A DNA stretch of 14,020 bases from Planctomycetaceae bacterium. Its GTDB lineage: Bacteria; Planctomycetota; Planctomycetia; Pirellulales; Thermoguttaceae. Positions 7,104-13,409 of the stretch are shown one piece after another. A model generated the notes under the pieces. It saw only the letters and a program-made list of their open reading frames with translations, ran no database searches and was not told where the DNA came from. The position numbers were made by a program, and so were the translations under genes. The stretch's first letter is position 1. Each line of letters starts with the position of its first letter. The stretch lies in the NCBI GenBank assembly GCA_015062085.1, contig SUVI01000114.1:1-14020 (forward strand), in the 5' to 3' direction.

Positions 7104-8732
7104 ATGACTCAGAAACTGTTTGTATCCAGAAAGATTTTAAGCGCGGGGCTGCTTGCGCTCCTGTCGTTCACTGCGAACGTTTCAGGGCAGGGAGCGATCC
7201 CTGATTCGATCCAGCTTGCTGAAGAGACGCCGGTCCAGTCGCGATTTTCCGTGCCGGTTTCTGATCGGAATGTCGTTCCGGCCCAGTACGCCGGCGTGAC
7301 TCCGGTACAGACGCAGGGACCGCTCGCAACACCCTCCGCACCGCTCGCACCCTCTGCTCCGACGGTTTACGAAGCGGCTCCGAATTACCCGGCAGATCCG
7401 CAGGCTGGAATTCCGGCATACACTCCGGACGGCAGTTTCCCGGCTGAAAGCACACCGGTCATGGAAGGTACTCCAGTCATGGACGAGTACGCTGGGATGC
7501 CGATGCCGTGTGACGGATTGTTTCTGAGTGATTTCTGTGCTCCGTATTGCGCACCGTGCGGAGGCGGGATCTTGGGGCCGGGCTGTCTCTTTGTGGAGGG
7601 ATACATTGCGCAGGGTTTCAATGTAAGCAGTAATTCCAGCACGAACGGCGAGCCGATGGCGGTGAATGACCGGGAAGGCTACCAGATGAATCAGGCCTAC
7701 CTTTCCTTCGGCCGTCACGTCATGAAGGGGAGTCAGTGGTCCATCGGAGGACGCATCGACGTCATGTTCGGGACGGATTATTACTACATGACCGCTGCGG
7801 GGCTGGAAACCGACACGGACAACCAGCCGCACTGGAACAGCATGGGGGACGACCCGGGATTCCGCGCCTCGCGCAGTCTCTACGGAATGGCGCTTCCGCA
7901 GGCGTACGGCGAGATCTACGCTCCGATCCTCCGCGGCGTCGATGTGAAGATCGGCCATTTCCATTCCGTCATGGGGTTTGAGTCGAATCAGGCAAATCAG
8001 AACTTCTTCTACTCCCGCTCCTACACGAGCGTTTACGGTATGCCGACCAGCATGACGGGCGTCATGACCGACTGGAAGATCACGGACAGTCTGAGCATCA
8101 TCGCGGGCGCCGTCAATGAGTGGAACGCCTTCGATACGCCGGAAGATCATTTTTCTTTCGTCGTTGGCGCGGCCTATGAAAATCTGTGCGGAAACTTTGC
8201 GCTTTCCGCCCTCGTGATGAGCGGGAAACAGTCCGCCGCTGCTTTCCAGGCAAACGGACACGATGAGGGCGCAAACTCCACCGTCGTGGACGTTTTCGCG
8301 AAATTCAAGCTCACCGACCGGCTCGCGTATGTGGCAGAATTCAACTACGGAACGAACGACGCGGAGGTCTACGACATTCTGGACGACTCGACGTTCAAGG
8401 GACGGAATTGGTACGGATTCAGCAACTACCTCTTCTACTGCATGAGCGACACACTGACGCTCGGAGCGCGGTTCGAGTGGTTCTGCGACAAGGAAAACAC
8501 GGCTGTCACCGGCGGTCAGAACACGACGTTTGCCAACGTGGGCGTGAATTACTTCTCCTGGACCTTCGGCGCGAACTGGGATCCGTGTCCCTGGCTGACC
8601 GTTCGTCCCGAAATGCGCTGGGACTACTGCGACCTTGAACTGGATGTGGACGGCGAGACCTTCTACGCCTATGACCGCAACTCGGCAAACTACCAGTTCA
8701 CCGTCTCCTGCGATGCGGTCATAAGATTCTGA
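7104..8732 (+). CDS. outer-membrane beta-barrel (BBP2/OmpL-like porin family)
   Basis: With ATG at 7104 the product has 542 residues; AAGGA seven bases upstream fixes this start over an in-frame ATG at 7062. A Sec signal peptide spans about residues 1-29 (MTQKLFVSRK, then a hydrophobic core ending near VSGQ). Residues about 30-133 are rich in Pro, Ala, Thr and Val and look unstructured or periplasm-spanning. A cysteine-rich stretch follows (Cys136, 145, 149, 152 and 161). From about 163 to the end there are alternating aromatic/polar strands, and the chain ends in Phe (VIRF), as outer-membrane barrels do. The stretch GVDVKIGHFHSVMGFES, followed by an FFYSRSYT segment, resembles the putative beta-barrel porin-2 family. 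It should form a diffusion channel in the outer membrane; the solute is unknown. It appears monocistronic, with a strong terminator behind it. The fold call is firm, the exact family less so. Confidence 0.8.
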   Translation: MTQKLFVSRKILSAGLLALLSFTANVSGQGAIPDSIQLAEETPVQSRFSVPVSDRNVVPAQYAGVTPVQTQGPLATPSAPLAPSAPTVYEAAPNYPADPQAGIPAYTPDGSFPAESTPVMEGTPVMDEYAGMPMPCDGLFLSDFCAPYCAPCGGGILGPGCLFVEGYIAQGFNVSSNSSTNGEPMAVNDREGYQMNQAYLSFGRHVMKGSQWSIGGRIDVMFGTDYYYMTAAGLETDTDNQPHWNSMGDDPGFRASRSLYGMALPQAYGEIYAPILRGVDVKIGHFHSVMGFESNQANQNFFYSRSYTSVYGMPTSMTGVMTDWKITDSLSIIAGAVNEWNAFDTPEDHFSFVVGAAYENLCGNFALSALVMSGKQSAAAFQANGHDEGANSTVVDVFAKFKLTDRLAYVAEFNYGTNDAEVYDILDDSTFKGRNWYGFSNYLFYCMSDTLTLGARFEWFCDKENTAVTGGQNTTFANVGVNYFSWTFGANWDPCPWLTVRPEMRWDYCDLELDVDGETFYAYDRNSANYQFTVSCDAVIRF

Positions 8733-8758
8733 CACAAACCCCCGAACACACTTCCTAA

Positions 8759-8792
8759 AACGGCTTGCGGGAGACTGCAAGTCGTTTTTTTT
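8759..8792 (+). terminator. intrinsic terminator of the porin-like gene
   Basis: AACGGCTTGC (8759-8768) pairs with GCAAGTCGTT (8777-8786) over an 8-base loop, with nine Watson-Crick pairs and one G-T wobble. The T-tract extends to 8792. It starts 27 bases after the stop codon: a textbook rho-independent terminator. Confidence 0.92.
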
Positions 8793-8834
8793 CTTGAAAG
8801 AGGGACCAATTTTCACAAAATTTATATCACCCCC

Positions 8835-8862
8835 TTGACAGGATCACAATTTCCTGTACTGT
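8835..8862 (+). promoter_or_regulatory. candidate promoter for the SUMF1-domain gene
   Basis: A perfect TTGACA (8835-8840) is followed after 16 bases by TACTGT (8857-8862). TAAGAT (8862-8867) is a better-looking -10, but its spacer is 21 bases. The element lies about 50 bases before the ATG and just after the porin terminator, so it fits a separate transcription unit. The -10 is the weak part. Confidence 0.5.
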
Positions 8863-8911
8863 AAGATTTTTCAACGCGTTCAACTTTCATTCGAAGATCC
8901 AGGAGAAGTTT

Positions 8912-9722
8912 ATGAAACGAATTCTATTTATGTTCCTGTTTCTGTTCGCGTGCGTCTTGACGGTCCGTGCAGAGGAACTGGCAACTTACAAAGCCGGCGG
9001 CCGCCGTGTCTGGACCGTCGACGGCATCGATTCCGCTTTCCGCTGGTGTCCGCCGGGCACGTTCATGATGGGGAGTCCATCCAATGAAGCAGGGCGTGAT
9101 AATGACGAAAAGCAGCATGAAGTAACGCTGACGCACGACTTCTGGAGGCTCGAGACGGAAGTGACGCAGGCGATGTGGCAGAGCGTGATGGGCGATAAGA
9201 TGAATGAGAATGGCGATAAGAAGAATGAGAAGGGATCCCAGGATCCAGTGGATCTTGTGAGTTGGATGGAATGCGATGAGTTTTGTCGTAAACTTGCATC
9301 GAAACTTGGCATGACGGTGAGTTTAGCAATGGAGGCGCAGTGGGAGTATGCGTGTCGGGCAGGTACGACGACGGCGTGTGCTGGAGATCTTGATCAGATG
9401 GGCTGGTACAGGAACAACTGCGGTGGTAAAACTCATCCGGTTGGCCAAAAGCAGCCGAATGCTTGGGGACTTTACGACATGTACGGTAATGTGTGGGAGT
9501 GGTGTCAGAACTGGTACGGTGAAAATTATTACGCCGAGTTCGCCAACGAGCGACCCGACAGGCCCTTCTAGCAGATCGCTCCGGGTCAACCGAGGGTGCT
9601 GCGGCTGGTATTACGACGCTCAGTTCTGTCGCTCTGCGGAGCGGGGCTGGCGTAAGCCGGATTCTCGAGGGTTCAACCTTGGCTTCCGCGCAGTTCTGGC
9701 AGATCCAGTCCCGGAGAAATAG
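8912..9722 (+). pseudogene. secreted SUMF1/FGE-domain protein, frameshifted
   Basis: The first frame encodes 219 residues and stops at 9571. It has a signal peptide (MKRILFMFLFLFAC, cleavage probably after VRA at 20) and most of a SUMF1 (formylglycine-generating-enzyme-like) domain: WCPPGTFMMGSP near 45, the TEVTQAMWQSVMG block near 86, MEAQWEYACRAGTT near 140-153, and WGLYDMYGNVWEWCQNW near 185-201. The expected end appears in the next frame, reading DPTGPSSRSLRVNRG, then WYYDAQFCRSAERGWRKPD and GFNLGFRAVL, stopping at 9720-9722. An extra base near 9551 (GAG-C-GAC) explains the break. The RG-CCG-W segment also has one residue more than the usual RGGSW. The family's second active-site Cys is not evident, so even intact it was probably a sugar- or protein-binding relative rather than a true FGE. 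AGGAGAAG before the ATG is a good ribosome site. An assembly error is an alternative to real decay. Confidence 0.82.
9191..9232 (+). repeat. 21-bp in-frame tandem duplication inside the SUMF1 gene
   Basis: Bases 9191-9211 and 9212-9232 match at all but two positions and encode GDKMNEN then GDKKNEK. The duplication sits in the loop after the WQSVMG block, where SUMF1 proteins usually vary in length. Confidence 0.85.
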
Positions 9723-9876
9723 AGCGCAGCACTTTCGCCGGGAGTTGATGTTTTGCGTCAGCCATTCGGCCGAATTCTAAGTTTTTTCTTACTTCCACGC
9801 GGCAAATGCGCATACGCGCTGTATCGCCGCACACTACCCCCTCCGCCTCACTTCGCGATCTGCCTCTCTTAAAACA

Positions 9877-9900
9877 GGGGAGAATTTTTCCAGTTTCCCC
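9877..9900 (-). terminator. weak candidate terminator for the O-acetylhomoserine sulfhydrylase gene
   Basis: On the minus strand GGGGA (9900-9896) can pair with TCCCC (9881-9877), followed by TGTTTT (9876-9871). It begins about 20 bases past the stop at 9920. The stem is only five pairs with a long loop, so support is modest. Confidence 0.3.
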
Positions 9901-9919
9901 ATTGGGACTTCCCATATTC

Positions 9920-11203
9920 TTAGTGCAGCCCTTCGTTTAGAGCGTCGAGGATGTCTTCGATGTGCTCCAAACCGATCGACAGACGGATCATTTCCGGAGC
10001 GATCCCCGCGTGTCGGAGCGCGTCGTCCGGCAGCTGCGAGTGCGTCGTGCTTGCGGGGTGGATGATGAGGCTTTTCGCGTCGCCGACGTTTGCCAGAATG
10101 CTGAAAAGCGGTGTGCTGTCCACGACTTTCCGCGCCTCCGCGCTTCCTCCGTGAACTCCGAAGACGACCATGCCGCCGGCGCCGTTTGTGAGGTACTTTT
10201 GCGCGAGCGGGAACGATGGGTCTTTTTCAAGGCCAGGGTATCGGACCCACTTTACTTTGGGGTGTGTACTTAAAAATTTCGCAGCAGCCAGCGCATTTTG
10301 ACTGTGCCGTTCCATCCGGAGCGGGAGCGTTTCGACTCCCTGCAGAAACTGCCATGCCGAGTCAGGAGAAAGTGTAGGTCCCAGATTCCGCAATCCGACG
10401 ATACGGAGGCGAAGTGCGAATGCAAGCGGGTTCAGATCCCCTAAATCATGTGCGAAACGCAATCCATGGTATCCCCGGTCCGGTTCGTTGTACAGTCCAA
10501 ATTTCGTGTCCGTCCAGTCAAAATTTCCCGCGTCTGTCACGATACCGCCGATCCCCGTTCCGTGTCCGCCGATCCATTTCGACATGGAGTGGATCACGAT
10601 ATCTGCACCATATTCTATTGGCCGAAAGAGCGTCGGCGGGGTGAATGTCGCGTCTACGATCAATGGCAAATGGTACTTTTGCGCAAGTTTGGCATAGCCT
10701 TCAAGATCTGCGGTATCGAGCGACGGATTTCCGATCGTTTCCACGAAAAGCGCGCGTGTCCGTTCCGAGATCAGCGCCTCTGTCTTCTCAAAATCGTTCA
10801 CCGGCGCAAACCGCGTCGTGATCCTCTGCTGCGGAAGTATCGCGTCGAATTGGGTGAACGTTCCGCCGTACAAACTGCTTGAAGAGACGAGTTCGTCCCC
10901 CTGCTGAAGGATATTCGTTACGGTAAAGTAGATTGCTGCTGTCCCGCTTGCAAACGTCACGGCAGCCGCGCCGCCTTCGAGAGCCGCGATGCGTTTTTCG
11001 AGTACGTCGTTCGTTGGATTCATCAGCCGGGCGTAAATATTTCCCATCTCCTTCAGCGCGAAAAGATCCGCACCGTGCTGCGAGTCTCTGAAATTAAACG
11101 CTGTCGTCCGATAGACCGGGACGGCCCGCGACATCGTGACGGGATCCGGCGTCTGACCTGCATGGATCGCAAGCGTTTCCGGATGAAGTTTTTTAGCGCT
11201 CAT
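9920..11203 (-). CDS. metY: O-acetylhomoserine aminocarboxypropyltransferase / sulfhydrylase (MetY type)
   Basis: This 427-residue PLP enzyme of the Cys/Met metabolism fold makes homocysteine from O-acetyl-L-homoserine and sulfide in the cytoplasm, for methionine synthesis. The PLP lysine is Lys209 in HSMSKWIGGHGTGIGG (205-220). The N-terminal HPETLAIHAGQTPDP (7-21), the YARLMNPTND block (57-66), FASGTAAI (84-91) and the C-terminal IHPASTTHSQL (381-391) with IRLSIGLEHIEDI (406-418) are hallmarks of MetY. At about 427 residues it is longer than cystathionine gamma-synthases (about 380-400), which supports MetY over MetB or MetZ. An AGGAG nine bases upstream of the ATG fixes the start. It is divergent from kdsA and carries a strong promoter with a palindrome over the expected transcript start, suggesting control by sulfur or methionine status. 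Confidence 0.92.
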   Translation of the reverse strand: MSAKKLHPETLAIHAGQTPDPVTMSRAVPVYRTTAFNFRDSQHGADLFALKEMGNIYARLMNPTNDVLEKRIAALEGGAAAVTFASGTAAIYFTVTNILQQGDELVSSSSLYGGTFTQFDAILPQQRITTRFAPVNDFEKTEALISERTRALFVETIGNPSLDTADLEGYAKLAQKYHLPLIVDATFTPPTLFRPIEYGADIVIHSMSKWIGGHGTGIGGIVTDAGNFDWTDTKFGLYNEPDRGYHGLRFAHDLGDLNPLAFALRLRIVGLRNLGPTLSPDSAWQFLQGVETLPLRMERHSQNALAAAKFLSTHPKVKWVRYPGLEKDPSFPLAQKYLTNGAGGMVVFGVHGGSAEARKVVDSTPLFSILANVGDAKSLIIHPASTTHSQLPDDALRHAGIAPEMIRLSIGLEHIEDILDALNEGLH

Positions 11204-11220
11204 GCTTTTGTTCTCCTTTT

Positions 11221-11235
11221 CTACCTAAATGGTAG
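11221..11235. promoter_or_regulatory. operator-like inverted repeat in the metY leader
   Basis: CTACC-TAAAT-GGTAG is a perfect 5-bp inverted repeat with a 5-base centre. It lies 6 to 20 bases downstream of the metY -10 on the minus strand, so it overlaps the likely transcription start and precedes the ribosome site. That is a usual place for a repressor. The regulator is not identifiable. Confidence 0.5.
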
Positions 11236-11240
11236 TTTAT

Positions 11241-11268
11241 ATTGTACCAAACCGCGATTTTGTGTCAA
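11241..11268 (-). promoter_or_regulatory. strong sigma-70-type promoter of metY
   Basis: On the minus strand TTGACA (11268-11263), a 16-base spacer and TACAAT (11246-11241) match consensus at 6 of 6 and 5 of 6 positions. TGG before the -10 makes it an extended -10. It is about 40 bases from the metY ATG. Confidence 0.8.
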
Positions 11269-11313
11269 GGGGGAGGGGATGGCGACGGTGATCCTGTATT
11301 TCTGGAGTCCTCC

Positions 11314-11342
11314 TTGCATTTTCAGAAAATTTCTGATATAAT
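11314..11342 (+). promoter_or_regulatory. kdsA: strong sigma-70-type promoter of kdsA
   Basis: TTGCAT (11314-11319), a 17-base spacer and a perfect TATAAT (11337-11342), preceded by TGA (extended -10), lie 45 bases before the kdsA ATG. The spacer is filled by a palindrome (separate entry). Confidence 0.8.
11322..11336. promoter_or_regulatory. 15-bp perfect palindrome filling the kdsA promoter spacer
   Basis: TCAGAAA-A-TTTCTGA is a perfect 7-bp inverted repeat around one base, lying wholly between the -35 and -10 of kdsA and abutting the -10. A dimeric repressor bound here would block RNA polymerase, or a MerR-like activator could twist the spacer, although 17 bp is already optimal. Chance cannot be excluded. 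Confidence 0.5.
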
Positions 11343-11387
11343 GGTGCCGTAAGATGTTTTTGGGGTTCCTGTTCAGCGGAGGGAAAG

Positions 11388-12227
11388 ATGCCGAGTCGAA
11401 AAATTGAGATCGCTCCGAAAGTCAGCGTTGGCGGAGCGGATGCCGAGACGTTTACGCTCATCGCAGGGCCGTGCGCGCTCGAAGGGGAAACGATGGTCCT
11501 GGAAACGGCAGAAAAACTGACGGAGATCTGCGAGGAACTGCGCATTCCGTTCGTTTTTAAGGGGTCGTTCGACAAAGCGAATCGGACGTCGATCTTCTCT
11601 CCGCGCGGCGTTGGTCTGGAAGAAGGACTTCGGATCCTTGAGAAAGTCCGAAAAACGTTCGGGGTCCCGGTCGTCACGGACGTTCACGAAACGATCCAGT
11701 GCGCAGCGGTGGGGGAAGTCGTTAATATGCTCCAGATCCCGGCGTTTCTCGCACGGCAAACGGATCTTCTCGTTGCGGCCGCACGGACCGGGAAGGCTGT
11801 GAATGTCAAGAAAGGACAGTTCATGGCACCCGACGACATGAAGAATGCCGCGGCAAAACTCTGTGAAGCCGGAAACGAAAAGATCCTCCTCTGCGAGCGC
11901 GGCACGTCGTTCGGATACCATCGTCTTGTGGTCGATTTCACGGGGATACTCGAAATGCAGGAACTTGGTTTCCCGATCGTGTTTGATGCGACGCATAGTG
12001 TACAGAAACCAGGAGGAAACGGTACGAGCAGCGGCGGAAATCGTGAGTTCGTCCCTCCTCTCATGAATGCGGCTCTGACGGTCGGTGTGGATGCGGTCTT
12101 TGCCGAGATCCATCCCGATCCGGACTCTGCCATTTCCGACGCAGCGAATCAGCTCCGGCTTTCCGACGCTCGGGAGATCCTTGCCCGCGCACTCGATTTT
12201 GACCAGTGTCGCAGACGCGGAGGCTAG
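11388..12227 (+). CDS. kdsA: 3-deoxy-D-manno-octulosonate 8-phosphate synthase (KdsA)
   Basis: This 279-residue cytoplasmic TIM-barrel enzyme condenses arabinose-5-phosphate with phosphoenolpyruvate to give KDO-8-phosphate, the precursor of the LPS inner-core sugar. Family blocks are LIAGPCALEG (24-33), FKGSFDKANRTS (57-68), VKKGQFMAPDDM (140-151), CERGTSFGYHRLVVDF (169-184) and DATHSVQKPGG (200-210). It belongs to the metal-dependent class. Cys29, His203, Glu240 and Asp251 have the same spacing (174, 37 and 11) as the Aquifex metal ligands Cys11, His185, Glu222 and Asp233, whereas the metal-free E. coli class has Asn at the Cys position. GGAGGG just before the ATG fixes the start. It is divergent from metY, with its own promoter, and convergent with the protease gene. 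The C-terminus ends in a short basic tail (RRRGG). Confidence 0.95.
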   Translation: MPSRKIEIAPKVSVGGADAETFTLIAGPCALEGETMVLETAEKLTEICEELRIPFVFKGSFDKANRTSIFSPRGVGLEEGLRILEKVRKTFGVPVVTDVHETIQCAAVGEVVNMLQIPAFLARQTDLLVAAARTGKAVNVKKGQFMAPDDMKNAAAKLCEAGNEKILLCERGTSFGYHRLVVDFTGILEMQELGFPIVFDATHSVQKPGGNGTSSGGNREFVPPLMNAALTVGVDAVFAEIHPDPDSAISDAANQLRLSDAREILARALDFDQCRRRGG

Positions 12228-12243
12228 GGAAAACTGTAAGTGT

Positions 12244-12279
12244 ACGAAACGGAATGAAATTTCATTCCTCGTCTTTCGT
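12244..12279. terminator. hairpin between convergent genes, possible bidirectional terminator
   Basis: GGAATGAAATTTCATTCC (12251-12268) is a perfect 18-bp palindrome. It is flanked by ACGAAA (12244-12249) and TTTCGT (12274-12279), which also pair around small internal loops. It lies in the 52-base gap between the kdsA stop and the end of the protease gene, where a shared terminator would be expected, but no long T-tract is present. Confidence 0.45.
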
Positions 12280-13188
12280 TCATTGCGCCTCGAGGCACGC
12301 TTCGGCAAATTCCGCTTCGGGGAGCAGGCCGTTTTCTTCGTAGAATTCCTGAAGTTCCGTCCAGCGTTTGCGGAAATTGAATTTCACCGCGTAATGGAGT
12401 TTCGCCAGACATACCGGGCACATTTCCAGCGGCTGTGTGTCGGACTCTTCAAGCGAATTGCTTCCGTTCATGTTGCACCGATGCTGGATGCAGTGCATCA
12501 TCGAGAACATGTGCCCCGTCTCGTGAGTCGCCAGACGAAGCGTGCGGCGGAGGACTTCCGTGTACTGTTGCTCGTCCTCCGGGTCTCCGTTCCGCGCGAT
12601 CGACCAGACTCCGACTCTGTGCCGATACGCAGCGTAGCCGAAACAGAAATTCCAGTCATTTCCGGGCCAGAGATCCGTCGAGGTGAACATCAGGCAGGCG
12701 GCCGCGTTTTTCGGAACACGCGGATAGAGGACCTTTTCCAGCAGGTACATGACGTTGAACTGCTCCTGGTCGGCCGTTCCCGGCAGGATCCGCCTCGCTT
12801 TGCGTGGCACGATGGAGTCCGAAAGCGGTTTCAGACGGCGCACTTCCAGACCGTAGAAGATCTCAAGATATTCGCACGTTTTGTCGAGGATCTCCTCCTG
12901 CTTTTCGGTGAACTCGCCAAGCGTCTGCACGTAGAGAAACTTCCTCTGTTTCGTTGCCCGAACGGGCTGACTCTGCACATACTGGGAAAAGGACTGGTCC
13001 GGCTCGCGCTGCTCAAACTGCCAGTCGCCCGGCTTCGGTTCCGGAAAATCGTCATAGATCCCCGCTGCCTGCACTTTTTTCGCGAACGCCGGCAGGACCG
13101 CCCTCTTCTGCGCGAATGTGTCCGAAACCAGCCCCAAAACCAGACCGACCGCCAAAAGAAACCGCAGTGCAGGAAATACCTCTTTCAT
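12280..13188 (-). CDS. exported archaemetzincin-like zinc metalloprotease (M54-like)
   Basis: This 302-residue protein begins with a signal peptide (hydrophobic 8-22, cleavage likely after TFA at 26), and GGAGGA seven bases before the ATG fixes the start. The zinc site is HETGHMFSMMHC (222-233), followed by Cys238-Asn-Met240 and a CPVC pair (257-260). Together these match the archaemetzincin pattern HExxHxxGxxHC-x4-CxM-x~17-CxxC, in which His222, His226 and His232 bind catalytic zinc and the four cysteines a structural metal. The block LWPGNDWNFCFGYA (173-186), followed by VGVWSIAR (192-199), also fits that family. Ser229 replaces the usual metzincin Gly. Residues 27-80 are a low-similarity spacer. 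Archaemetzincins known to me are mostly leaderless, so an exported one is unusual; it would act in the periplasm or outside. The substrate is unknown. It lies downstream of, and on the same strand as, the leucine-rich-repeat gene, 221 bases away. Confidence 0.8.
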   Translation of the reverse strand: MKEVFPALRFLLAVGLVLGLVSDTFAQKRAVLPAFAKKVQAAGIYDDFPEPKPGDWQFEQREPDQSFSQYVQSQPVRATKQRKFLYVQTLGEFTEKQEEILDKTCEYLEIFYGLEVRRLKPLSDSIVPRKARRILPGTADQEQFNVMYLLEKVLYPRVPKNAAACLMFTSTDLWPGNDWNFCFGYAAYRHRVGVWSIARNGDPEDEQQYTEVLRRTLRLATHETGHMFSMMHCIQHRCNMNGSNSLEESDTQPLEMCPVCLAKLHYAVKFNFRKRWTELQEFYEENGLLPEAEFAEACLEAQ

Positions 13189-13225
13189 TGTTCATCCTCC
13201 ATTTTCCGGGAATTTTTGCCGTTTC

Positions 13226-13307
13226 TCAAAAAAACGCGTTTCTTTTTTTCGCGCCAAGGCGCAAAGGTTTCGCGCGGAGAGAGAATTTTGAGATCCTCTC
13301 TTGCGCC
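13226..13307. repeat. cluster of overlapping inverted repeats upstream of the protease gene
   Basis: GCGCC-AA-GGCGC (13251-13262) overlaps a larger structure: GGCGCAA (13258-13264) pairs with TTGCGCC (13301-13307), and GAGAG within 13277-13283 with CTCTC (13296-13300). To the left, CGCG-flanked A/T runs (13228-13253) could on the minus strand form a short stem followed by seven Ts, a possible terminator for the leucine-rich-repeat gene. The GCGCCAAGGCGCAAAGG text recalls dispersed intergenic repeats seen in other bacteria, which is from memory only. Confidence 0.45.
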
Positions 13308-13409
13308 TTTTCTACTTAAAAAATCGAAAATCGGTACACTTCCGTGTATTCTGAGTGATCCCATCAGCAAAAATCACGATGCCCAACCGCACGCGGCTGC
13401 CGAATCAAC

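Noticed and set aside
7182..8816. Very long minus-strand open frame (544 codons) opposite the porin-like gene
   Set aside because: It covers the porin terminator and is rich in Arg, His and Val; the plus strand has a signal peptide, ribosome site and barrel pattern.
9764..9775. 12-bp palindrome ATTCGGCCGAAT followed by a T-run, as a terminator of the SUMF1 gene
   Set aside because: With no loop bases the RNA stem would be only about four pairs, too weak to call a terminator; the site may be chance.
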